This document shows positions 1 to 13,021 of a stretch of 64,000 bases of DNA, in pieces; positions within the stretch are counted from its first letter, which is position 1, and every line of letters begins with the position of its first letter. The notes below the pieces were generated by a model. It ran no database searches, was not told where the DNA came from, and was given only the letters and a program-made list of their open reading frames with translations. Source of the stretch: Glandiceps talaboti (taxonomy: Eukaryota; Hemichordata; Enteropneusta; Spengelidae); assembly GCF_964340395.1 (NCBI RefSeq), contig NC_135558.1, positions 22,072,064-22,136,063 of the forward strand, in the 5' to 3' direction. The translations under genes and the position numbers were made by a program.

Positions 1-1170
1 GTGAGTTATGATTAGGACTGATGGTGAATCAAAATATGCTAGCAGGCTTTTGGGATTGGCATTCGACAATTTGCTCGTACAAAAACATTTAAAGCATCAG
101 TGTATGGTACAAAACTGCAAGCCTTTCCAACACTGTCAATATCCTCATCTTATTATAAATGAATAGAAATGATAAACAAGTCGTCTCTAATTAAGTATTT
201 ATTTCCTAAAATGGTTGGCAAAACGCCAACAGTTCGTACAATGAAATGCGCGGTTCACTGAAGTAACATCTACCAACTATATCCATACATCTCTAGAGCA
301 AGAATATACAGTTTGTAGAAGGTGGAACCCATTACATGAAAGGCCACACGTTAGATTATCATTCAGTGTGTAACGAATTAGAGATATGACCACTGTTGTA
401 TAGGGCTTTACATCAAAAGGAACATATTGATGAAAACACATTGATTAAAGATTACGTTCTGAATGTGACTGGGATTTGATTGCACCATTTTAGTCTGGAG
501 AAAAGGGGGGAAATGTGCAGATATTCCCTTAGATGAAACGAGAACTAACATCCATAGGATTCTATAATTAATTACCAGTTCAATGTGATTCTGCAGCCCT
601 AATCTAATCTAGAAACTCTACATGTAATGAAGCAAGCATTGACCAGGGACGTCACATCGATGCCCAGGGTCGGTAACCAGCAGAACTACAGGGTAAATCT
701 AGTAGACACGGTAATCTGTAAACATATTGGGCGGTATCTTTAATGTAGTAGCTCTCAGCTTTTCTCTTATTATAGCAAAATTCAGTTCATACATTAAAGT
801 CTACTCATGAACATTGACAGAAATTGTCTAAAACTCTGTATAAACACAACCTTTTTTTTAGGTAGGGAGTGTGTCCCTAGGCTCTCGATTTCATTCAAAT
901 TTTGTCAATTATTTTAACTTCTGTACGGTAGGCATGCTTCTTTTCGTTATCTATCTTTCCTATTTCTTAAACTGTGTTATATCAATAAATCTTGTTGTTT
1001 CTGTATCCACATTTAGAGTCTCGTTACACAGTCATATTTTGAACTTTCCAACGAATTCTTGATAAAGTTAGTGATGAGAAGGAATAACATTTCTAAATGA
1101 ATATTATGCTGCGTTTAATTACCTCCATACAAATATAGTAACACATCAATATCAACATGTAAATTGTTGC
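1..1170. other. Unassigned AT-rich spacer
   Basis: No gene, RNA or repeat is recognised. A 63-codon frame at 871-1062 begins with GTG, is rich in Phe, Ser and Leu as expected of AT-rich DNA, and shows no domain. Confidence 0.6.
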
Positions 1171-1176
1171 AACGTG

Positions 1177-1352
1177 CCTGTACTCCTATCTGATGTCATA
1201 GCAGGTCTGTACTCCTATCACACTTCATTGGTGTAACAAGTCTGCACTCCTACCAGATGTCATTGCATTGGTGTAAGAAGTATGTACTCCTATCAGATGT
1301 CATTACATTGGTGCAATAAGTCTGTACTCCAATAAGATGTCATTGCATTGGT
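1177..1352. repeat. 40-bp minisatellite, about 4.5 degenerate copies
   Basis: The phrase TCTGTACTCCTATCAGATGT followed by CATTGCATTGGTGTAACAAG recurs about every 40 bp with substitutions. The last copy runs directly into an ATGT microsatellite. No coding frame is supported. Confidence 0.85.
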
Positions 1353-1416
1353 ATGTATGTATGTATGTATGTATGTATGTATGTATGTATGTATGTATGT
1401 ACGTACGTATGTATGG
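1350..1416. repeat. (ATGT)n microsatellite
   Basis: About 16 tandem ATGT units with two ACGT variants near the 3' end. A run of about 12 G follows at 1442-1454. The 68-codon frame through it encodes only MYVC repeats and is an artefact. Confidence 0.95.
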
Positions 1417-1418
1417 GG

Positions 1419-2570
<1,152 letters not shown>

Positions 2571-2599
<29 letters not shown>

Positions 2600-2657
2600 T
2601 GTATGTATGTATGTATGTATGTATGTATGTATGCATGTATGTATGTATGTATGCATG

Positions 2658-2687
<30 letters not shown>
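2571..2687. repeat. (ATGT)n microsatellite
   Basis: About 29 tetranucleotide units with two ATGC variants. The minus-strand frame encoding His-Thr-Tyr-Ile repeats is an artefact. Confidence 0.96.
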
Positions 2688-2688
<1 letters not shown>

Positions 2689-2689
2689 T

Positions 2690-3830
2690 GATTACATTTT
2701 AAAGCACATAACTTGATAGAGTTATGTACATTGTGTATGAATGATATGACGTATGGTGGGTGTTCAACACCTCTCACATAATTAACGAGTATATTGTATA
2801 ATTTAAAGCTATTATTCAGACTCTTGTAATCCTTCACATGAAAGGCAAAGTTTATAATTGTATATTTGTATTTGTAAGTTACATACGCTGAAACGTCAGG
2901 TTCTAAAAACTGAAGAGTAATTCAGGTAACAATGTAGAAATTTTGTGTAAAAACGGAATAATAATTTTATAAAATAAAACGAACAACTTAAATAGAGAGA
3001 GAGAGGAGAGAGGTAACTAAAAATTGGTTTATGAACCTGTTTGCATACTTGGTTTTAAAACAAATCAACAACAATTATAACAGATGGGTATTTTATTTGC
3101 CTTTATCACCAACATTTCGGAATTAGTCCGTCATGATGTCCTGACATGTGTGAGTATTGAGATTCAAGCGTTCATTTTCAACTTAATCCCCTTTGTGAAC
3201 TCTTGATGGCGCAACTCAGAACAATCAATAGATATAGCTATGATGAATCTTGTTCTGTTACTGACAGTGTATTATTTAGACATCATGATCGCTAAAAGTA
3301 CGAGTCTGTGTACTGAACATGTAGTTAAAAATATCGGATTCAAGGACTGTAGTTAACAAGACTTCATTGTGTAGTATCGAATAATGTAATTCAAGTAGTG
3401 TAGAATAAATATATGAATGATTTGCGTGTCATGTACACTACACATGACATACACATTCGTATATTCGTTGACATGTGGTACGTGTATGTCGTGCATTTAC
3501 TACAGTATGCAGGTTTACTGATGACTCTGCTACATCAGGTTTGTTTCAAGATCAGGAAAGGGATGCTGAGCTTGTAGTTCACGATTTTGTATATAATTGT
3601 TGTCAATCTCATTTCGTTCAGCGTGGCATTAACTAGAACAAAGACATCTGTATAAATTTCAGGTGAGATAAACCTCAACTCAAGGCAAAAGTCAGCAGAA
3701 CGTTTAATATCCTGTCATGTGTCCTTTGGCTAATTTAATGTGTGTTTGTTTTTATTCTGTGGGCAATGAATGTTTTCATTTTTTTGATAATACAAGATGT
3801 ATTTCTTATGTTGAATTGAATTGTCTTATA
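2690..3830. other. Unassigned spacer
   Basis: Only a short purine-rich GA tract near 2995-3013 stands out. No coding exon or RNA gene is recognised. Confidence 0.5.
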
Positions 3831-3990
3831 TTGCATTGCGATGCGTTGCGTTGCGTTGAGCTGTGAGGTGTTGTGTTGTGTATATATTATGTTGTGTTGT
3901 GTTGTGTTGTGTTGTGTTGTGTTGTGTTTTGATGTGTTGTGTTGTGTTGTGTTGTGTTGTGTTGTGTTGTGTTGTGTTGTGTTGTGTTGT
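3831..3990. repeat. (TTGTG)n pentanucleotide array, copy 1
   Basis: A degenerate start (TTGCG variants, 3831-3865) leads into a near-perfect GTTGT pentamer run at 3890-3990 interrupted by TTTTGATG near 3927. From 3866 onward it is repeated at 9461, so it forms the left edge of a large duplication. The Cys-Val-Leu frames are artefacts. Confidence 0.93.
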
Positions 3991-4467
3991 CTTGTTTGTG
4001 TCGTGTCATGTTGTGCTAAATATCATGTTATTTCCCATAAATGTACACCTCCATCAAAGGCTTATATTACCACATTACACAACTTACCTATTTTAAAGAA
4101 AAACGTTTGTTTTAATTTTTCACCCTAAAGAGGGCGTTCATATACATTTTGAGAGGAAGGAGTAAGACATTTTGCTAACATCGTCTTAGTCTCAGTCCAT
4201 CATCTCATGTCGTTTCCGATATTTTGTAGTTGAAAGTGTCAATGTCATATCACAAATGTGTTAAAGGTCATACATGTCGGAACGAGTTGAATTGACAGAG
4301 AGAGGGTAGATATGGGTAGATATGGGTCTATGCAGTACAAATTTACGCGGGAAAAAAGAGTTAATCGGTAATTAAGAAATACGATGTGGATGGACAGGAA
4401 GTGACGTTTTATGATATTGAATTTTATTACAAGTTACGGAAATGAAAAGAGGCAAACGTGAGTTACA
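3991..4467. repeat. Duplicated flank, copy 1
   Basis: Unique-looking sequence between the pentamer array and the satellite. Landmarks shared with 9558-10027 include TAAATATCATGTTATTTCCC, a doubled TAGATATGGG and ACGCGGGAAAAAAGAG. No coding frame is shared between the copies beyond short AT-rich frames. Confidence 0.9.
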
Positions 4468-6300
4468 AATATAGCCCCTGAACAACCACACCCAATAAAT
4501 ATAACCCTGACCAACCACACTCAATAAATATAGCCCCTGACCAACCACACTCAATAAATATAGCCCCTGACCAACCACACTCAATAAATATACCCCCTGA
4601 CCAACCACACTCAACAAATATACCCCCTGACCAACCACTCAATAAATATAGCCCCTGACCAACCACACTCAATAAATATAGCCCTTGACCAACCACACTT
4701 AATAAATATAGCCCCTGACCAACCACACTCAATAAATATACCCCCTGACCAACCACACTCAATAAATATACCCCCTGACCAACCACACTCAATAAATATA
4801 GCCCCTGACCAACCACACTCGATAAATATAGCCCTTGACCAACCACACTTAATAAATAAAGGTACCCCCTGACCAACCACACTCAATAAATATACCCCCT
4901 GAACAACCACACTCAATAAATATAGCCCCTGACCAACCACACTTAATAAATAAATATACCCCCTGAACAACCACACTCAATAAATATACCCCCTGAACAA
5001 CCACACTCAATAAATATAGCCCCTGACCAACCACTCAATAAATATAGCCCCTGACCAACCACACTCAATAAATATAGCCCTTGACCAACCACACTTAATA
5101 AATAAAGGTACCCCCTGACCAACCACACTCAATAAATATACCCCCTGAACAACCACACTCAATAAATATAGCCCCTGAACAACCACACTCAACAAATATA
5201 CCCCCTGACCAACCACACTCGATAAATATACCCCCTGACCAACCACACTCAATAAATATAGCCCCTGACCAACCACACCCAATAAATATAACCCTGACCA
5301 ACCACACTCAATAAATATACCCCCTGACCAACCACACTCAATAAATATACCCCCTGACCAACCACACTCAACAAATATAGCCCCTGACCAACCACACTCA
5401 ATAACTACAGCCCCTGACCAACCACACTCAATAACTATAGCCCCTGACCAACCACACTCAATAAATATACCCCCTGACCAACCACACTCAACAAATATAG
5501 CCCCTGACCAACCACACTCAATAAATATACCCCCTGACCAACCACACTCAATAAATATAGCCCCTGACCAACCACACTCAATAAATATAGCCCCTGACCA
5601 ACCACACTCAATAAATATAGCGCCTGACCAACCACACTCAATAAATATAGCCCCTGACCATCCACACTCAATACATAAAGATACCCCCTGACCAACCACA
5701 CTCAATAAATATACCCCCTGACCAACCACACTCAATAAATATAGCCCCTGACCAACCACACTCAATAAATATAGCCCCTGACCAACCACACTCAATAAAT
5801 ATACCCCCTGACCAACCACACTCAATAAATATACCCCCTGACCAACCACACTCAATAAATATACCCCCTGACCAACCACACTCAATAAATATACCCCCTG
5901 ACCAACCACACTCAATAAATATACCCCCTGACCAACCACACTCAATAAATATACCCCCTGACCAACCACACTCAACAAATATACCCCCTGACCAACCACA
6001 CTCAATAAATATACCCCCTGACCAACCACACTCAATAAATATACCCCCTAACCATCCACACTCAATAAATATAGCCCCTGACCAACCACACTCAATAAAT
6101 ATAGCCCCTGACCAACCACACTCAATAAATATAGCCCCTGACCAACCACACTCAATAAATATACCCCCTGACCAACCACACTCAACAAATATACCCCCTG
6201 ACCAACCACTCAATAAATATAGCCCCTGACCAACCACACTCAATAAATATAGCCCCTGACCAACCACACTCAATAAATATAGCCCCTGACCAACCACACT

Positions 6301-6540
6301 CAATAAATATAGCCCCTGACCAACCACACTCAACAAATATACTCCCTGACCAACCACACTCAATAAATATAGCCCCTGACCAACCACACTCAACAAATAT
6401 ACTCCCTGACCAACCACACTCAATAAATATAGCCCCTGACCAACCACACTCAATAAATATACTCCCTGACCAACCACACTCAATAAATATAGCCCCTGAC
6501 CAACCACACTCAACAAATATACTCCCTGACCAACCACACT
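6301..6540. repeat. 60-bp dimeric higher-order repeat inside the satellite
   Basis: Four consecutive dimers alternate an AGCCCC monomer with an ACTCCC monomer. In three of the four the ACTCCC unit also carries AACAAATAT. The linked variants show the dimer was amplified as a unit. Confidence 0.8.
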
Positions 6541-7206
6541 CAATAAATATAGCCCCTGACCAACCACACTCAATAAATATAGCCCCTGACCAACCACACT
6601 CAATAAATATACCCCCTGACCAACCACACTCAACAAATATACCCCCTGACCAACCACTCAATAAATATAGCCCCTGACCAACCACACTCAATAAATATAG
6701 CCCCTGACCAACCACACTCAATAAATATAGCCCCTGACCAACCACACTCAATAAATATAGCCCCTGACCAACCACACTCAATAAATATACTCCCTGACCA
6801 ACCACACTCAATAAATATACCCCCTGACCAACCACTCAATAAATATAGCCCCTGACCAACCACACTCAATAAATATACCCCCTGACCAACCACACTCAAT
6901 AAATATAGCCCCTGACCAACCACACTCAATAAATATACCCCCTGACCAACCACACTCAATAAATATACCCCCTGACCATCCACACTCAATAAATATACCC
7001 CCTGACCAACCACACTCAACAAATATACCCCCTGACCAACCACACTCAATAAATATAGCCCCTGACCAACCACACTCAATACATAAAGATACCCCCTGAC
7101 CAACCACACTCAATAAATATAGCCCCTGACCAACCACACTCAATAAATATACCCCCTGACCAACCACACTCAATAAATATACCCCCTGACCATCCACACT
7201 CAATAA

Positions 7207-9440
7207 ATATACTCCCTGACCAACCACACTCAACAAATATACCCCCTGACCAACCACACTCAATAAATATAGCCCCTGACCAACCACACTCAATAAATAT
7301 AGCCCCTGACCAACCACACTCAATAAATATAGCCCCTGACCAACCGCACTCAATAAATATACCCCCTGACCAACCACACTCAATAAATATAGCCCCTGAC
7401 CAACCACACTCAATAAATATAGCCCCTGACCAACCACACTCAACAAATATACCCCCCTGACCAACCACACTCAATAAATATAGCCCCTGACCAACCACAC
7501 TCAATACATAAAGATACCCCCTGACCAACCACACTCAATAAATATACCCCCTGACCAACCACACTCAACAAATATACCCCCTGACCAACCACACTCGATA
7601 AATATAGCCCCTGACCAACCACACTCAATAAATATAGCCCCGACCAACCACACTCAATAAATATAGCCCCTGACCAACCACACTCAATAAATATAGCCCC
7701 CGACCAACCACACTCAATAAATATACCCTCTGACCAACCACACTCAATAACTATACCCCGTGACCAACCACACTCAATAACTATACCCCGTGACCAACCA
7801 CACTCAATAGCTATAGCCCCTGACCAATCACACTCAATAAATATACCCCCTGACCAACCACATTCAATAAATATAGCCCCCGACCAACCACACTCAATAA
7901 ATATACCCCCTGACCAACCACATTAAATAAATATAGCCCCCGACCAACCACACTCAATAAATATACCCCCTGACCAACCACACTCAATAAATATAGCCCC
8001 TGACCAACCACACTTAATAAATATAGCCCCTGACCAACCACACTTAATAAATATACTCCCTGACCAACCACACTCAATAAATATACCCCCTGACCAACCA
8101 CACTCAACAAATATAGCCTCTGACCAACCACACTCAATAAATATAGCCCCTGACCAACCACACTCAATAAATATACCCCCTGACCAACCACACTCAATAA
8201 ATATAGCCCCTGACCAACCACAGTCAATAAATAAATATACCCCCTGACCAACCACACTCAACAAAAATAGCCCCTGACCAACCACATGCAATAAATATAT
8301 CCCCTGACCAAAAACACTCAACAAATATACTCCCTGACCAACCACACTCAACAAATATACCCCCTGACCAACCACACTCAATAAATATAGCCCCTGACCA
8401 ACCACACTCAATAAATATAGCCCCTGACCAACCACACTCAATAAATATAGCCCCTGACCAACCGCACTCAATAAATATACCCCCTGACCAACCACACTCA
8501 ATAAATATAGCCCCTGACCAACCACACTCAATAAATATAGCCCCTGACCAACCACACTCAACAAATATACCCCCTGACCAACCACACTCAATAAATATAG
8601 CCCCTGACCAACCACACTCAATACATAAAGATACCCCCTGACCAACCACACTCAATAAATATACCCCCTGACCAACCACACTCAACAAATATACCCCCTG
8701 ACCAACCACACTCGATAAATATAGCCCCTGACCAACCACACTCAATAAATATAGCCCCGACCAACCACACTCAATAAATATAGCCCCTGACCAACCACAC
8801 TCAATAAATATAGCCCCCGACCAACCACACTCAATAAATATACCCTCTGACCAACCACACTCAATAACTATACCCCGTGACCAACCACACTCAATAACTA
8901 TACCCCGTGACCAACCACACTCAATAGCTATAGCCCCTGACCAATCACACTCAATAAATATACCCCCTGACCAACCACATTCAATAAATATAGCCCCCGA
9001 CCAACCACACTCAATAAATATACCCCCTGACCAACCACATTAAATAAATATAGCCCCCGACCAACCACACTCAATAAATATACCCCCTGACCAACCACAC
9101 TCAATAAATATAGCCCCTGACCAACCACACTTAATAAATATAGCCCCTGACCAACCACACTTAATAAATATACTCCCTGACCAACCACACTCAATAAATA
9201 TACCCCCTGACCAACCACACTCAACAAATATAGCCTCTGACCAACCACACTCAATAAATATAGCCCCTGACCAACCACACTCAATAAATATACCCCCTGA
9301 CCAACCACACTCAATAAATATAGCCCCTGACCAACCACAGTCAATAAATAAATATACCCCCTGACCAACCACACTCAACAAAAATAGCCCCTGACCAACC
9401 ACATGCAATAAATATATCCCCTGACCAAAAACACTCAACA
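7207..9440. repeat. 1,117-bp higher-order duplication, two adjacent copies
   Basis: Rare variants recur at a fixed offset of 1,117 bp: the ATACATAAAG monomer (7504 and 8621), the TCGATAAA monomer (7596 and 8713), the CCGTGACC monomers, GACCAATCACAC, CACAGTCAATAAATAAATA, and GACCAAAAACAC (near 8308 and 9425). The copies are almost identical apart from a C-run length change and a few substitutions near the left edge. Copy 1 ends where copy 2 starts, near 8324. It is about 37 monomers plus 7 bp. Confidence 0.88.
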
Positions 9441-9460
9441 AATATAGCCCTTGACCAACC

Positions 9461-9557
9461 AGGTGTTGTGTTGTGTATATATTATGTTGTGTTGTGTTGT
9501 GTTGTGTTGTGTTGTGTTGTGTTGTGTTGTGTTGTGTTGTGTTGTTTTGTTTGTGTT
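9461..9557. repeat. (TTGTG)n pentanucleotide array, copy 2
   Basis: This begins directly at the last satellite monomer (GACCAACCA joined to GGTGTTGTG) and repeats 3866 onward with fewer pentamers. The satellite-flank junction is one breakpoint of the duplication. Confidence 0.92.
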
Positions 9558-10027
9558 GTTTGTGTCGTGTCATGTTGTGCTAAATATCATGTTATTTCCC
9601 ATAAATGTACACCTCCATCAAAGGCTTATATTACCACATTACACAACCCACCCATTTTAAAGAAAAACGTTTGTTTTAATTTTTCACCCTGAAGAGGGCG
9701 CTCATATACATTTTGAGAGGAAGGAGTAAGACATTTTGCTAACATCGTCTTAGTCTCAGTCTATCATCTCATGTCGTTTCCGATATTTTGTAGTTGAAAG
9801 TGTCAATGTCACATCACAAATGTGTTAAAGGTCATACATGTCGGTACGAGTTGAATTGACAGAGAGAGGGTAGATATGGGTAGATATGGGTCTATGCAGT
9901 ACACATTTACGCGGGAAAAAAGAGTTAATCGGTAATTAAGAAATACGATGTGGATGGACCGGAAGTGACGTTTTATGATATTGAATTTACAAGTTACGAA
10001 AATGAAAAGAGGCAAACGTGAGTTACA
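9558..10027. repeat. Duplicated flank, copy 2
   Basis: Near-identical to 3991-4467. Differences include CCCACCCA for TTACCTA, GGGCGCTC for GGGCGTTC, and a short deletion near 9986 (ATTTACAAG for ATTTTATTACAAG). Confidence 0.9.
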
Positions 10028-10115
10028 AATATAGCCCCCGAACAACCACACTCAATAAATATACCCCTGACCAACCACACTCAATAAATATAGCCCCTGA
10101 CCATCCACACTCAAT
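10028..10115. repeat. Satellite stub after flank copy 2
   Basis: About three 30-bp monomers follow the second flank and end in ATACATATATACTACTCACAC, after which sequence is unrelated. Confidence 0.9.
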
Positions 10116-10196
10116 ACATATATACTACTCACACTCAAACAAACCATTGCAATAATTCTTTCTTGTTTGCCATTATACATGTATTATTTTATTTCT

Positions 10197-10233
10197 TTAT
10201 CTATCTATCCATCTATCCATCTATCCATATATA

Positions 10234-10279
<46 letters not shown>

Positions 10280-10283
10280 CCTA

Positions 10284-10368
<85 letters not shown>

Positions 10369-10376
10369 TTTTTTTT
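10197..10376. repeat. Graded tetranucleotide tract CTAT-CTAC-CTGC-CTGT-T8
   Basis: CTAT-rich repeats (about 10200-10276) pass to two CTAC units (10277-10284), twelve CTGC (10285-10332), nine CTGT (10333-10368), then T8. Each block differs from the next by one base and the phase never breaks. Leu-Ser-Ile and Pro-Ala-Cys-Leu frames are artefacts. Confidence 0.96.
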
Positions 10377-10379
10377 GTT

Positions 10380-13021
10380 TGTTGTTTTTTTTGGAGGGGG
10401 TAATTAGATAAAAGGGGGTAATCGATAGAAGAATTATTTAGTTGCTCAATTTCAGAAAAAGACACTGTGATCATCTAGATCAAAATGTGCCGTCATGGCT
10501 TGGCTTTTCACTAACGAATTGGTGTTATCAATCAGGTTCACATGTCAATGTACACTGTATGTAACTACCCTGACTTCCCTTTGTATTCCAAATGATACAT
10601 TCCATATATGTCTCTCTGTAACCTTGCACAGTGAAGTCAGGCCTTCATTTTGTATGCTATGACATATATTCATTGCAGGCTTGTACTGTATGTCATCAGG
10701 GCTATTTTGTAGTCAATCCGTCTCTACTGAACCTAGCATGGGATGTACAGATAACGGTAAATGAATGTAAATTACCTGAATGTTTTGCAGGAGGATGTGG
10801 TGCTAAGCAGCTGAACAACTAAGATCAAGTCGGGTAGCCTTAGAATATTGTATTACCATCTAGGTTAATATTTACATGGCTGATGTGTTTCAGGAGTTGT
10901 TGAAATGCTATACAGTAACTGTATGTTAGGCCCTGCACAACATTTCACACACTTTTGTTACTTTTAGTCGCAGAATATATGTTGGACTGTATGTTTTATA
11001 TTCATGCACAACAGACCTGTGGTTATACTTAATTCTTCAGATCATAACCTAAAGTAAATGACTTTCTACAGCGACCTAGTAATTTCGAATTTGTTTTAGT
11101 CACATTGTTCTCTTTTATTTAAGAAAATGTAATTTTTTTTCCAAGAAATTCATTTCTTTCAAGAATTCTGTTTTTATAAGTTTGGTTTTGGAAGTCTACT
11201 TCATTCATCGTTCTTTGTATGTGTATATATTCTAAGAACTACATCTCTAAAGCATACAACTATTGCAAACCTGCACATATAGACATCTATCTAGAATGCT
11301 GCTTAGACATTGATTATTGCTAGTATATTTTCTAAACTATCTTTGCGTATAAATTAGCCATAAGACCATAACGATCGACGTTTGCATTCTATGTCTTTTA
11401 ACAAACGAACTGTTTACTCTATAAGTTATAACGAAGTATTTGGACATCACTCAAGTCTTCCTGGATCTTATTCGTGAACGCAAGTCAACATCATTGCAGT
11501 ATGTTTATCATTATTGGAATAAGATAAAATCATGTGAGTTAACTAAATATGGTTATGGGTACTATAGTGTTCAGTACGTCATTGATGGTATACAATTGAA
11601 GTGTGCCCTTTGCCATGTTCTCACAAGTTAAGACACTGTCATACTATTCCAAACAAAGCAAACGTCAACAAATACTATAAGCAAAGTCTATGGACCTGAC
11701 ATACAATATATTCAAAAAGCACACACTACTTTTTTAAATTTGTATTAGAACATTATAATTTATAATCATTATTGGATTATTTTAGTCTTTCCATACATGT
11801 AGTCAAATTTGTCAGAGTATTAGCAATACCGAGTTATGAAAAGTGAAGGGCAAAAATTAATAAAAGGAACTTGGACCTCGTTCGCAGCATTCATTATTGC
11901 AAAGACAAAAATATTTTCCAATATCTTAGCAATCCCTAAATCACGAAGGGGCCCATGAATGCACGCGTGCGTATTGCATGTACGTCGACTTGCAGCTAAT
12001 GAAAGTCAGCTAATGAAAGTGCCTCATCCTTTCATTGTGTGTGATGTTTACACTGGCTCGGCCTTACTTTGTGTCCCGTGGTACAGTGGTGATTGGACTT
12101 GATAAACCAATTCACCACAATGCTGTCCAGGGAAATGTCATTGTAATTACGGTAAATTGACTTGGTAATGTATCCCCGAGGCAAAACGTAGTCAATATTA
12201 ACAAAGCTACCATTATGGTATGGTAAGTTAGATTAAGAACGGAAATGTGTAGCACACTCGATGGAAACGGACTAACAATCTGACACAATCCTTTCTTGCA
12301 TGTTGTTGCTAGATGTCACGATAATTACCACGAGATTTGCACTGAATCAGATTTTTCTGTTCATAATCGGATTTATTGCATTAAAGTATTAACCTACACC
12401 TGACACTGAAAGGTCAGAGGTCAATAAAGCTTACTGTAACCTTCAACTTATGGAGAAGGGAAATTATTTGAAATGTGACACACAAAGGAAAATTCATCTG
12501 ATTGCAATATACTGTCAATCTAGCCCATCAAAAGCTGAAGGAAACATGACTACTTTTGGTGTCATCACTCTACCTTCCCGATTTAGAAATATTGTGTGTT
12601 GACTTTTATGGCTTCAAAAGTAGTTTGTAAATGGGTAATATCACAGACAATATCTATGTCCAGGGTTCTGTTCATGCGGGATTGACAATTCAGCAGAATT
12701 CTAGCTACATGTCGTCAATGATGAATGGCAGATTGCCTTCTCTATTTCATCAATATGTACGTTCTACAAAATAATAATTGTGTTCATATCAAGCCACTGT
12801 GACGATTTGCGAGAATAAAAATCGACAGATTCGTCAACCATCTTGGCCTGAGTCAATCGAGTACACTGTCAGTAGTCACTTAACTATAGTACGGGTTTTG
12901 TCTATCCTGCCTATGAGGATTCGGTGTCTTTTAGTAAACGTCTACAGGTATAAATTCAATAACTTTGCGTGTTACCCTCTTGTACTCTTTTTCTGTCGAG
13001 AATCTGAGAAAAATGTATTAC
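10380..13021. other. Unassigned spacer
   Basis: No feature is supported. Short frames at 10631-10822, 11440-11631 and 12778-13029 have no domains and ordinary AT-rich composition. A 14-bp direct duplication, AGCTAATGAAAGTC, lies near 11994-12020. Confidence 0.5.

Larger units (their letters stand above)
4468..9460. repeat. 30-bp satellite array, about 165 monomers
   Basis: A 30-bp monomer, with blocks CCCCTGACCAACCACACTC and AATAAATATA, fills 5 kb. The main polymorphism is ATAGCCCC versus ATACCCCC. Others are ACTCCC, AACAAATA, TCGATAAA, AACTATA, and catCCACAC for caaCCACAC. Indel monomers occur: a 28-bp form lacking CA (near 4634, 5034, 6204, 6652, 6830), a 34-bp form with ATACATAAAGATA (near 5669, 7079, 7502, 8619), and a form with AATAAATAAAGGTACC (4848, 5094). 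Because 30 is divisible by 3, two minus-strand frames (IFIECGWSGA and YLLSVVGQGL) and one plus frame (IPPDQPHSIN, no Met) stay open between indels. They shift repeatedly, so I do not call a gene. Confidence 0.97.
3866..10117. repeat. Large tandem duplication: pentamer and flank plus satellite, present twice
   Basis: Sequence from 3866 (pentamer array, then about 470 bp of flank, then the first 30-bp satellite monomers) starts again at 9461 in the same order and orientation. The flanks 3991-4467 and 9558-10027 differ by roughly ten substitutions and a short deletion, about 97% identity by eye. Between them lies the whole 5-kb satellite. After the second flank only about 90 bp of satellite remain (10028-10115). 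This fits unequal exchange or slippage that duplicated flank plus array, with the second array left as a stub. Confidence 0.9.

Noticed and set aside
4468-9460. CRISPR-like array
   Set aside because: The units are contiguous without unique spacers, in a eukaryotic context with no cas genes. The same applies to the 36-, 37-, 43- and 53-bp arrays.
4468-9460. G-quadruplex / i-motif array from CCCC(C) every 30 bp
   Set aside because: There is only one C tract per 30 bp, so loops of about 25 bases would be needed. Weak case.
4372-9573. Many long minus-strand ORFs (up to 342 codons) of VGQGLYLLSV / CGWSGAIFIE repeats
   Set aside because: The 30-bp satellite is open in two minus frames by unit length alone. 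28- and 34-bp monomers shift the frame repeatedly, and neighbouring ORFs are the same repeat in different phases.
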